A stretch of 64,000 nt of DNA from Ceratorhiza oryzae-sativae (taxonomy: Eukaryota > Basidiomycota > Agaricomycetes > Cantharellales > Ceratobasidiaceae), in NCBI GenBank assembly GCA_030998015.1, contig JARWMV010000040.1:1-64000 (forward strand). The letters are read 5' to 3'. Both the position numbers and the translations under genes were made by a program. Shown piece after piece: positions 21,802 to 31,766 of the stretch. Every line of letters begins with the position of its first letter. The first letter of the stretch is position 1. Under the pieces are notes generated by a model, which worked only from the letters and a program-made list of their open reading frames with translations, searched no databases and was not told where the DNA came from.

Positions 21802-22813
21802 TGGAGAGGTTGGCAACGAAGTAGTTTTTGCAATCCAGGATGAATGACTTTGCAGCGTTCCCCTTCTTGCCAGTATATTTCTCTGGAGCTGGGGTTTGGA
21901 CTTTGGCTGCTGAGGTGAGGAGCCAGAGTCTGCATTGCAACACTTACAGCTTGCTCCAGAGGATGGGTATGTGTGTGGGTGAGAACATTGGCAATGTTGT
22001 TCATAGTGTGCACTTCCTCCTGCTCCTCAGTCTCTTGCTCAGGCGCTGGCATCCAACAGAGGCCCTCAGCACCAAGGGGGATGGATTGTAGGGGTACAAT
22101 GTTGTGCACAATAGGTGAAGAAGTTGCTGCCTGCTCTGCTGCCTAGTTTTCTGCAGTGCTGGGATTGCAAGTGATTTCTGTGACCACAGGGGTCATGTGG
22201 AAGGTTACTCTGCTTGGCTGGGCTGGAGTGGAGGCTGCTATGGGGTCAAATTCAATGATGCTTTGCTCTGCAGGGCTTCTGGTTGCTGCCAGTTGTCACT
22301 TGTCATCCTCCTCAGTGCTGGGCTCTGGCTTGAGCTGCCTGAGCAATCCAGAGGGACCTTCTGACCAAAATCTGGGGGGATGGCATGGTCCCTGTATGTT
22401 GACCCAGTGACCAGTGATGGTTTGGGTGTATTCTCCCCAGCTGTAGTGCTGGAGCATACTGGAGTACGCTATTCTGTCTCCCTGGCAAGCCTGGTGTTGT
22501 CTTAGAGTATATTGTTGAGTGTAGACATGATCCTGGTCTCTGTTGCCTGAATATGGTTGCTGAGACTGTTTTGGAGTGCCTCCAACATGCCATGCAGTGC
22601 TGGGGCTTTGGAATTGTTGCTCCTGGTGCCAATCAGATAGTTGAAGAGATGGCTTAGTTTTTGGCAGTCTTCTGGAACATACAGAAAGGTTTGTGCACTG
22701 TCTGAAGGTGCGCTGGTGTTTGGTGTGTTCCCTGCTGGTGCAAGCAATGCAGCTGGCAGTAGAGGAGAGTTCCTGGCCAATGAAGTGGCTGATGCAGAGT
22801 GTTGTTTTGACAT
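21802..22813 (-). pseudogene. G1 gag N-terminal part
   Basis: It starts at 22813 with MSKQHSASATSLARNSPLL and runs through FLYVPEDCQKLSHLFNYLIG. A stop-broken middle and a Gln/Pro-rich stretch around MNNIANVLTHTHTHPLEQ follow. It continues across the solo LTR into 20488-19826. The same start context is seen in the other G1 copies, which supports this ATG. Confidence 0.8.
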
Positions 22814-22992
22814 GGTGCTGCAGACACAAGATCAAAGTCTTTAGATTTGGGTGCAACTGATATTAACACTTCAATATGTATGTGAGCTGGCTTGCAAGTT
22901 TTTGATGTGCTTGTAAAAAATGGTGCTGGAATGGGTGGTGTGAGATGAGATCCAGAGTGATTAGGCCACAGCGTGAGAAGAGCATTTCATGA

Positions 22993-23383
22993 TGTCACAA
23001 CTGGCAACTTGTAGACAGTTGTGATGAGACCTGAGCCTTTAAAAGTACTGCAAAGGAGCTCTGAGGCAAGCCTGGCAGTCTGAGAGCAGAAAGTGAAGCA
23101 AAACGATGAGGTGAAGCGCTCTGGAGAGCAGAGAAGCTTCACATACTAGCTTAAATACTCTTCTATGCCAATATCGCAAGCGATGTGTAACTAAAAGCAA
23201 GGGCTAACACAGTACCAGCGACAGAAAGTGAATCTAAGCGAATATAAGCAAGACAAGTGGGAACAAACAAGAGTGGAGGCACATATACAAGCATACGTGG
23301 CGAGAGGCAACAAAAATCAAAGAAATGAGCAAAGAATATCACAATTGGAATCACTAAGCACGTCGGCAGCAAGGCTCACAACA
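22993..23383 (-). mobile_element. G1 gypsy LTR shared between two minus-strand elements
   Basis: About 391 bp, ending TGTCACAACTGGC (left) and CTCACAACA (right). To its left, two bases away, lies the decayed primer site AGAGCATTTCAT (22979-22990). This pairs imperfectly with the LTR's own AGAGCGCTTCAC; two of the three differences look like C-to-T decay. To its right a second G1 pol begins directly, so this LTR may serve as 5' LTR for one unit and 3' LTR for the next. Confidence 0.8.
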
Positions 23384-25900
23384 TGGAGTACCATGCAGCT
23401 TCCAGACACAATGGAGAAACATCTCTGCAGTATCTTCTACTGATGACGCCTCTCTGCAGGGGATCAGGTGCATCATCTTGGAGAAGTAGTCTACACTGTT
23501 GGGACGGTGTCAAAGCCCTTGTATTTCAGTAGCTTGACAATGTAATCATATGAGATATCCTCCCAGGGACTGGCAGGAACAGAGAGCGGCTGTAGGGCAA
23601 AGTGTTTTACATTCTCCTTGCTCCCTTGGCAGATTTCGCATGAGTCTACATAGCGATTGACTTAGAACTTCATAGCTGGCCAGTATTAGTGTTGGGATAA
23701 CAACTTCAGGGTACATGCATGTCCTTGATGCCCAGCAGCTGGAGAATTGTGGAAATGAGACAATAAGCTTTGTTTGATCTCAGGCTCATCAGGGACAACA
23801 ACTCTTCCCTGATAGAGCAAAACTCCATCCTGCATAGACTAGTCTTTGAACTTTGCTGCCACAGATTTGGGCATATTCTCTGCACTAGAGATGGCAGAGA
23901 TAATAACTTCCAGGCTAGGATGCTGTGGCAGGGTGTCTTTGATGAGGGGGGGCTGATGTATCTGCTGCTGCGCCAACAAATAGGTGATCTGGAAGCATAA
24001 TCTGAGGCTCAAGGCTCTGAAGGGATGTGATCTGGCTGCCATGAGAGCGCATCTGGTTTGTCCAACTGTTTACATGGCCTGTGTTCAATTACAAAGTTGT
24101 AGGAGGCCAGGGTGTGGTACCAGCACATATGTCGTCTTTTAAAGTTCCTGGAAGTCTTCCAGTTCTCCAGATTCTTGTGATCTGTCAAGACAGTGACTGG
24201 GTGTTTTGTTCCTTCCAGGAAAATGCACCAGTGTTCAAATCAGCAAATGATAGCCAGTAGTTCCTGTCATGTGTATTGGTAATTGAGCTCTACAGGAGAG
24301 AAGCCTGCTGACATGAAGGCTACATGGTGATGTGTCCATCTGCCTGTCGCTGAGACAGCACCGCACCCACTGCATCGCCAGAAGCATCAGTTTCCACAAG
24401 ATGGGCTTCATCCTCATTTGGGTGTGCTAGCACAGGTTCTGAAGAAATTGCCTGTTTGGTGCCATCAAATGCTGCTTGCTGCTGTTCTCCCCAATCCCAC
24501 AGGGTGTCCTGATGTGTGAGAGCATGCAGTGGCCTTGCCAACAGGCTGAAATCTGCAATAAAGTGATTGTAGAAGTTTGCAAATCCCAGGAAACCCTGCA
24601 CTTGTGTCACTGTCAGAGGAGCTGGCCATTCAATAATTGCCGTGACTTTCTCCTTCTCCATTGAGATTCCTTCAGGAGTAATCAACAAGCCAGTGTGGAT
24701 GACAGAGGTGACAGCAAAATGGCGCTTCTACAGGTTGCAGAACAGGTCATGCTTCTGTAAATGCGTGAGAGCCTTTCTGACATGTCCCAGATGCTCCTCT
24801 CTGCTGTTGGAGAACATCAGGTTGTCATCCAGGTAGACAATTACAAAGATATCCAAGATGTCCCTGAATATGTTGTTCATGAAATACTGGAACACAGCAG
24901 GTGCATTTGTGAGCCAAGTGGCATGACTGGATATTCAAACAGCCCATATTTGGGGTGGAATGCTGTTTCCCACTAATCTCCTTTCTTGATGCACACATTG
25001 TTGCATCCTGAGTGCGAATCCAGTTTGGTGACAATCTTTGCACGTTGGAGCTTTGTGATCAGCTCATCCTGACATGGCAATGCATAGCGGTCCTTGATGG
25101 TGATACTGTTCAAGCACTGATACTCAACCACCAGTCACAGGCAGCCATCAGCCTTCTTCACAAACATAACTGGAGCACCTGCAGCAGATGTGATTGGCTG
25201 GATCTTGCCACTTGCAAGATCTGCATCAATGTGCTCCCGGAGGGCAACTGTCTCACCTGGTGTCATTGGGTTGATAGGACCCCAAGGCACATCCTTGCCA
25301 TCTTCCAGAGGAAATGTGCAATCATAGGGCCAGTAAGAGGGTAGAGAAGTAAAGAATGCTTCCCCAAACATTTTCTGGAACTCTTGGAACTCAGGAGGGA
25401 TTTCCAGAGTTTTTCTAATGTCTGCATTGTTCCCAGAGAATGTTTCAGGAGGTTTGATGGTCATATTTGTCCAGTCCACGTCAGGGTTGGCCTGCTGCAA
25501 CTAGGGAAGTCCAAAAATGATGTTCTTGTCACCAAGAGGAGGGAGACAAAAGAATGTTGCAGTAAAGGAATGTCCTTGTACAGTGAATTTGAGGGTGCAT
25601 TTGAAGCAGACCAAGTCCCTGACTTCTTTGCTATTAATCCCAAGACAATGTTGCAGGGAACTGAGTTCTATGAGGGGAATAGATAGACAACATGCATGTT
25701 GAGGGTGAATAAAGTTTGCTGATGATCCAGAATAAATAAGAGCTGAATGGGAGCCTGTGATTCCCTCAATATCAAGAGTTATTGGGAGAGTGGATTTGGA
25801 TTGAATTGCACAACAGATTGGTGGTTTTGATGACATTGTGGGAGGGATTGCAGCACCAGACACAGGTAAAATGGGCTGCAATTAGGCTTTTCCGGATTCT
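23384..25900 (-). pseudogene. G1 gypsy pol, second copy, 3' end missing
   Basis: Homologous to 17350-19800 and better preserved in places. A protease/linker segment lies at 25881-25501. An RT start at 25500-25135 contains DVPWGPINPMTPGETVALRE. A YLDD box lies near 24840, and RT thumb/RNase H at 24688-24320 includes HLVETDASGDAVGAVLSQR. It stops inside the integrase next to the LTR at 23383. The integrase C-terminus and chromodomain are absent, which points to deletion or recombination at this LTR. Confidence 0.88.
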
Positions 25901-25908
25901 GTAGGTTC

Positions 25909-27282
25909 CTATAGATCAATCAAGCTTCCAACCTTCACTGAGACTGGCTTAGGACATTCTCCAGCTTTGAGTTTCCAGCCATTGGGGCAGCTTTCAAACT
26001 TGTGACTATAATCACCACATTTAGGGCAATGTCCTGCCTTCCTGTGCTTCTTCCAGATCCCACTGCCTGGCGACAAGGAGTTGGAGGTTGACTGCATTTC
26101 TTTGCAAGCTTTGAACAGTGTGTTGTCATTAAGGCAGGCAATGCTGACCAGCTCATCTGAACTGGTGATGCTCTGGCCAATGGTGTGTTTCATCAGCTTG
26201 CTGCAGACAAAGGGCTTGAGACCTTGGTGGAATGCATCCATCAGAGCGCTGTCAGACTATTCCAGCTCTCCTGCAATGACCCTAAACTTGGTGGCAAAGT
26301 CACTGGCAGAGCCTGTTGTTTTCAGCTTGTTGATTCAGCACTCAGCAACCTGCAGGGCTGCAGGATCAGACCAATTGGCAAGGCATCTGGTTTCAAATCC
26401 TTCCCAGCTTACAATAAGCAGATCCTGGTCTCCCCCAAGCAGTTTATTGAGGTAGTATTAGCCCCATTGTTTGGGGTTGCCCTCCTTCATGTTCATTAGC
26501 ACCCACATGATCCTGGAATTGTCTGTGAGAAAGCTGGAGAGGTTGGAAACAAAGTATGTTTTGCAGTCAAGGATGAATGACTTTGCTGCATTCCCCTTTC
26601 TGCCACTTACTTATCTGGGGCAGGCATCTTTGACTTTTGCTGAAGGGGGAGCTGGGGTTCATTTTGCTGCACACACAGGTTGCTGAAGAGGATGTCTGAG
26701 GGCATGGGTGAGGTTGAACTCCAGCATGCTTGGCTCTGATGAACTCCTAGGTGCATTTAGATGTTGTTTGTTGTCCTCCTCTGTGCTGGGTTCCGTCTTG
26801 GGCTGCCTGAGTGAGCCTGAGGGATCTTCTGACCTAAATCTAGTTGGCATGGTGTGGTCTCTGTATGCTGATCCAGTGACCAGCAATTGTTTGGGGGTTC
26901 TCTCTCCTGCTGGGGTGCTTGAGTGGACTAGATTGCGTTGTTCTCGTTCCTTCACAAGCCTGCTGATATCATGTTGCATTTCCGTGAGAGTAGACATGAT
27001 CTTTGCCTCTGATGTGCAAATCTTGCTGTTGAGATTGTTTTGTAGCATTTCTAACATCCCATGCAGTGCTGGGGCTTTGGAGCTGTTGCTCCTGGTGCCA
27101 ATGAGATAGTTGCAGAGACAACCTAGTTTTTGTTGGTCTTCTGGACCATAGAGAAAGGCCTGTGCACTATCTGAGGATGTTGTGTTGCCTGGTCTGCTCC
27201 CTACTGATGCCAGAGATGCAGCTGGGAGTAGTAGGGAGTTCCTGGCTAATGAAGTGGCAGATGCAGAGCATTGTTTGTGCAT
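25909..27282 (-). pseudogene. G1 gag, second copy
   Basis: It starts MHKQCSASATSLARN at 27282, runs to about 26659 as one frame, is broken between 26650 and 26250, then resumes to a zinc knuckle CPKCGDYSHKFESCP near 26000. Its middle contains the uninterrupted target sequence of the solo LTR found in the first copy. Confidence 0.85.
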
Positions 27283-27466
27283 GGTGTTGCAGGTGCAGTG
27301 TCAGTGCCTTGAGTTGTGGGTGCAGGTGATAGCAATGTACTGATATGTATGATGAGATGTGCATTGCAAGCTGTTTATGTGCTTGTACAAAGTGAGGTTG
27401 GAATGGATGGTGGTGAATCAAGTCCAGAGTGATATGAGGTGACACCCTGATAAGAGTGCTTTACAA

Positions 27467-27845
27467 TGTCACAACCAACAATGTGTAGATGGCTGGGGGA
27501 ATCCCTCGAGGGAAATACTGTGTCTCAGAGCAGTAGAAAGTGTGAATAGATAAGTAAAGCACTTTGGAGACAATAGATGCTTCACAGACTTGCTTGAATA
27601 CCTCTTGGGGTGAAGATGGCAAGTGATGTTTAAGCACGAGCGACAGCTAACACAGAACAAGGGACAGGAAGCAAGTGTAAGCAAGTGCAAGCAAGAATAG
27701 GGAAGGGCAAGTGATACAAGCAAGAGTAGGCAAAGGTGGGAGCACATGCACAAGTACATGTTGCAAAAAGCAGGCAAAATCAAGGAAACACAAGACAAAA
27801 GATCACTAATGAAATCAATATCATCTCAGGAGCAGGCTTGTGACA
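27467..27845 (-). mobile_element. G1 gypsy LTR, copy C
   Basis: 379 bp with ends TGTCACAACC and GGCTTGTGACA. It is the 5' LTR of the unit at 23384-27282. Two bases to its left lies the primer site AGAGTGCTTTAC (27453-27464), which matches the LTR's own internal AAAGTGCTTTAC at 11 of 12 positions. Confidence 0.88.
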
Positions 27846-28160
27846 CTTCTGGACCATACAGAAAGGCCTGGGCACTGTCTGAGGATGTGGTGGTGCCTGC
27901 TGTGCTCTCTGCTGGTGCAAGGGAGTAGTGGAGAGTTCCTGGCCAATGAAGTGGCCAATGCAGAGCATCGTTTGGACATGGTGTTGCAGGCACAGAATTA
28001 ATGCTGTGCGTTGTGGGTGTAGGTGATAGCAATGTGCTGATATGTATGTGAGCTGGTGTGCAAGCTCTTGATGTGTTTGTACAAAATGTCATTGGAATGG
28101 ATGGTGGGGAATGAAGTCAAGAGTGAAATGAGTTAACAGCCTGATAAGAGTGCTTCACAA
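27846..28160 (-). pseudogene. G1 stub: 5' untranslated region and start of gag
   Basis: Between LTR copies C and D there is only the leader with a primer-site remnant (near 28147-28158) and the first part of gag, including LYGPE. The rest of the element is missing. This is the smallest unit of the LTR chain and is best explained by recombination or internal deletion. Confidence 0.75.
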
Positions 28161-28540
28161 TGTCACAACCAACAACCTGTAGATGGCTTGGATAATCCCT
28201 GGAAGGGGTATATGGTTCTCAGAGTAGTGGAAAGGGCAAAGAGACAAGGTAAAGTGCTCTGGAGATCAGAGACACTTCACAGACTTGCTTAAATACTATT
28301 TGGGGCTTATGTGACAAGCAACATGAAAGTACAAGTGAGCACTAGTGCACTACAAGTGACAGGAAGCAAATATAAGCTAGTATAAGCAAGCACAGGCTAA
28401 GACAAGTGAGACAAGCAAGAACTGGAGAAAATGGAACCACATGCACAGGTACTTGTGGCAAGGAGCAGGCAAAATCAAGAAACAAGAGTGAGATGTCACA
28501 AATTAAATCCAAGAACATGTCAGGAGCAAGGCTTGTGACA
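28161..28540 (-). mobile_element. G1 gypsy LTR, copy D
   Basis: 380 bp with ends TGTCACAACC and GGCTTGTGACA. It is the last LTR of the minus-strand chain. To its right the sequence switches to plus-strand G1 pol. Confidence 0.88.
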
Positions 28541-28902
28541 AAAATCAGGGACTTCCTGGTGAATCACCTAGATGCTCCTGTGCCTGAAGACCCTGTTCCT
28601 ATGAGCAGACTTCCTGCTAAAAGAAGGCTGGTATGTCAATGCAGCAGTATGTTGAAAACCTGCTGCTATGTGCACATGCACTCTTTTCCTGCCTCTCCTG
28701 CTCCCAAAACTGCTTCTACCCGCCCACAACTGCTTATAGTCAACCATTTCCTTGGGCATGGAGTACAACCACATTGAAGATCTTGACTCATACATAAGCA
28801 CCATCCCCAATGTCCTGCTCAATGGCCTGGGCGAGGATGCCTTCTCTGACAACTTGCTCAGCCATTGCACCCGCAGAGGCTGCTGCTAGATCAACAGAGG
28901 CA
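28541..28902 (+). pseudogene. G1 pol C-terminal tail, plus strand
   Basis: The plus-strand frame contains KIRDFLVNHLDAPVPEDPV and RLPAKRRLV. These match the chromodomain tail of the minus-strand copy near 16400. It leads into LTR copy E. It is probably the 3' end of the plus-strand element whose gag is at 14401-15568, with the chain inserted between and the central pol lost. Confidence 0.75.
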
Positions 28903-29282
28903 TGTCACAAGCCTTGCTCCTGAAACGTTATTGATTTAATTTGTGATATGTCTCTTGTGTTTCCTTCATTTTGCCTGCTACATGCAATGTTTACTTGTGC
29001 ATGTGCTTCCATTTTTGCTTACTCTTGCTTGTCCCCCTTGCCAATGCCTATTCTTGCTTATTCTTGCTTATATTTGCTTCCTGTTGCTTGTACTGCAATT
29101 GCTGTTGCTTGTACTCACACATCACTTGTCATGCTAGCCCCAAATAGCATTTAAGCAAGTCTTTGAATTGTCTCTGGTCTCCAGAGTGCTTTACCTTGTC
29201 TACTCACCCTTTCCACTGCTCTGAGACTCAGTAATTCCCTCAAGGGATTCCCCAAGCTGTCTACACATTGTTGGTCATGTCA
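28903..29282 (+). mobile_element. G1 gypsy LTR, copy E
   Basis: 380 bp starting TGTCACAAGCCTTGCTCC and ending near TTGGTCATGTCA. In position it is the 3' LTR of the plus-strand remnant. Confidence 0.85.
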
Positions 29283-29716
29283 AGGCATCCACAAGCACCC
29301 TGGCGTTGGGTACCTCTGTTGGCTCAACCTCCATGGCAAGGATACTCCCAGATCCCTCACCAGTGCCACCTACTATTGCTGGTTGCACTTTGTTGCTGAA
29401 GACTGCCCCCCCTATGCCTATATGATACAATGGCACTCTGATGGGCTCAATTAATGGTGGGCTCCAGAGCCTATCACTCAAGACAGCCTTGTTGCTCACT
29501 TTACAGACCTGTCCCTTCAGTAGCCACCAGAGGAAGCCATGCTGGAAGCACAAATGGGGCATTCATGCGCCTGGACTGACAACAGCAGGAGTGGAGGGGA
29601 TGACAGTTGGGCCACAAAGGTGTGCCAAGTTGACAATGGAGGATTAGGAGAAGGTACTGTCATTGTGTGAGGCCTGCCCCAATTCCTCTGCTATTGTGGT
29701 TAAACGGGGAGAAAAA
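29283..29716 (+). pseudogene. Second copy of the G1 post-pol accessory frame
   Basis: It matches the minus-strand segment 15949-16293, for example YMIQWHSDGL, SLVAHFTDL, GDDSWATK and CEACPNSSA. It ends in a purine-rich tract (AAACGGGGAGAAAAA) followed by LTR remnant F. The frame is broken by several stops. Confidence 0.65.
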
Positions 29717-29804
29717 TATCACTAGCCTTGCTCCTGACATGTTCACTGATTTCATTTGTGATATCTCTCAATCGTTGCCTTCATTTCACCTGCTCCTTGC
29801 AACA
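29717..29804 (+). mobile_element. G1 LTR fragment F
   Basis: The first 88 bp of a G1 LTR (TATCACTAGCCTTGCTCC), truncated directly against copy G. Confidence 0.75.
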
Positions 29805-30255
29805 TGTCACAAGCCTTGCTCCTGACATGTTACACACTATCAATCACAAACAATTGTGATTGCTCATGTTCATTGATTTAATTTGTGATATCTCTCTCTA
29901 GTTTCTTTGATTTTGCCCACTCCTTGCAACATGTACTGGTGCATGTGCTTCCATTTTCACCTTTTCTTTCTTTTCTTGCTTATCCTTGTCTATTCTTGCT
30001 TGTACTCACAAACATTTGCTTCCTGTCAGTTGTACTCTGCTAGCCCTTGCTTGTACTCATGTGTTGCTTGTCACATTAGACCCAAATAGTATTTAAGCAA
30101 ATCTGTGAAGCATCTCTGCTCTCCAGAGCACTTCACCTTGTCATTCCACTTCCCTTACTGCTCTCAGACTGCCTGGCTTTGCCCCAGAGCTCCTTTTTAG
30201 TACTTGCAAAAGCTCAGGTCTCATCCCAACCATCTACAAGTCATTGGTTGTGACA
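29805..30255 (+). mobile_element. G1 gypsy LTR, copy G
   Basis: 451 bp, starting TGTCACAAGCC and ending TTGGTTGTGACA. A TATA-like TATTTAAG box is at 30090-30097. AGAGCACTTCAC at 30125-30136 begins 35 nt from the start of that box and is perfectly complementary to the primer site just outside the LTR. Confidence 0.9.
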
Positions 30256-30257
30256 TT

Positions 30258-30269
30258 GTGAAGTGCTCT
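30258..30269 (+). promoter_or_regulatory. Self-priming primer-binding site of G1
   Basis: GTGAAGTGCTCT lies two bases after LTR G and is the exact reverse complement of AGAGCACTTCAC at 30125-30136 inside the same LTR. If transcription starts about 35 nt from the TATA-like box, the RNA 5' end would fold back on this site, as known for Tf1 of fission yeast. The 54 bp that follow are leader, then another LTR begins. Confidence 0.7.
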
Positions 30270-30323
30270 TCTCAGGCTGTTGCCTCATCACTGTGGATTT
30301 CATCCCACACCATCCATTTGAAT

Positions 30324-30429
30324 TGTCACAAGCCTTGCTCCTCACATGTTATTGATTTCATTTGTGATATTTTTTTTGTGTTTCCTTGATTTTGCCTGCT
30401 TTTTGTAACACAAACTCATGCATGTGCTC
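30324..30429 (+). mobile_element. G1 gypsy LTR, copy H, 5' piece
   Basis: It starts TTGTCACAAGCCTTGCTCC and is cut after TGCTC (30425-30429) by the copia element. The rest of the LTR is at 35402-35680. Confidence 0.9.
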
Positions 30430-30696
30430 TGTTGGAGATTACAACTGCATCAGTGCTTATGCAGGTCATGTTACGGTAATACAGACACTTTACTCATCTC
30501 TTTGATTGCATGCATTCTATCTTGTTGTCTGTAATCTCACTTGTCTTGCTTGTCTTTTATGCAATATCTCAGCTATGTATATGCTGACTGATGTACATGC
30601 ATATAGTCTTTGGTTTTCATGTCTTAGCTAGTCACTTGTTGAATACACTTGTATATTTTACCTGTTTTATTTCACTGCACTACGCTATGTTCAACA
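30430..30696 (+). repeat. 5' LTR of the copia element
   Basis: Starts TGTTGGAGATTAC and ends GCTATGTTCAACA. It is the same length as the 3' LTR, with scattered substitutions, many at CpG or TpG positions. Confidence 0.93.
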
Positions 30697-30708
30697 GGTT
30701 ATGAGCCC
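30697..30708 (+). promoter_or_regulatory. copia primer-binding site, initiator tRNA-Met anticodon-arm type
   Basis: GGTTATGAGCCC directly follows the LTR. It is the reverse complement of GGGCUCAUAACC, the anticodon stem-loop of eukaryotic initiator tRNA-Met (anticodon CAU). Drosophila copia and yeast Ty5 are known to prime from this internal part of the same tRNA. Confidence 0.75.
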
Positions 30709-30792
30709 CGCCTTGCTCTAAACCTACATGACTAGCTTTACTACTATTGACCATTCATTGCATATATTCTCACATAACTCAATCATTCAAAA

Positions 30793-31766
30793 ATGTCCAG
30801 TCAAGGCAGTTCCACAGGTGGCTCAACCACCCCAAACCCCAATTCATCACCCTTGGCCACCACAGCTGTATTGCTGTGTAGCTCTGGGTCAGTCTGCATC
30901 CCACCACTCAGGGGATTAGAGAACTGGTGCATATGGCACATTTGGATGGAGGACATACTTGGAGAGCTGGAGTTGATGGAGTACATGGAAGGAACAACAA
31001 CAGAGCTGTCACCTGGTGCCAAGGACCTGGCTGACTGACTGAAATCTGACCAAAAGGCATGGGGTATCCTGCATTGCTGCATCTATGACACTGTGATGAC
31101 CAATATTCTTGCCTGTGAAACATCCACTGAGGTCTGGACTCAATTCAAGCAGCTTTATGAGGTGGCAGACATTGTTGCCATCATCAAACTTTGTCAAAAT
31201 TTCTTCTCACATTGTATGACTGACAATATTTGCATAGATGACCATGTTCATACTATGTGCTCCTGGTACAATCAGCTCAACACTATCAATTCCAACCTAG
31301 CCACTGACTTTGACTGGGCTATTGCCCTTATCACCTCACTTTCCCTGTCATGGGATGTCTTCATCCAGACACTGCAGCTTCTCCTTACCTTTAAGGACAA
31401 AGCAAAGTGGTTGGATATGGTGAAGCAAGTCACAAGCTTGGTTATGGCCAAAGGTCAACAAAAGGAACAGAGGAGTGTTGAGGCAGGGCTACTAGCAAAG
31501 AAGAATGCTGCCACCACAGCTACATTTGGGTCTGGAGGATCAGGTGGAAAGAATACAGGAGGAGGAAAATGAAAGGGTGAGTGCAATTACTGCCACATAA
31601 AGGGTCACTGGGAGAGGGAGTGTCAAAAGAAAAAGGCAGACCAGGAGAAAAAGAAAGAATCAGCACATATAGCCAATACTGGAGACCAGGGCAATTCAAA
31701 CCAATTCAATCAAGGAGGAGCCATAGCATTTGTAGCAAAAGCTCCTACCTTCTTTTCTTCTCATGA
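30793..31766 (+). pseudogene. copia gag with zinc knuckle
   Basis: Starts MSSQGSSTGGSTTPNPN at 30793. A TGA at 31036 interrupts a frame that continues to a CCHC knuckle, CNYCHIKGHWEREC, near 31580, after a second stop at 31570. It runs without a break in frame into the protease. The length suits copia gag of about 300 residues. Confidence 0.85.
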
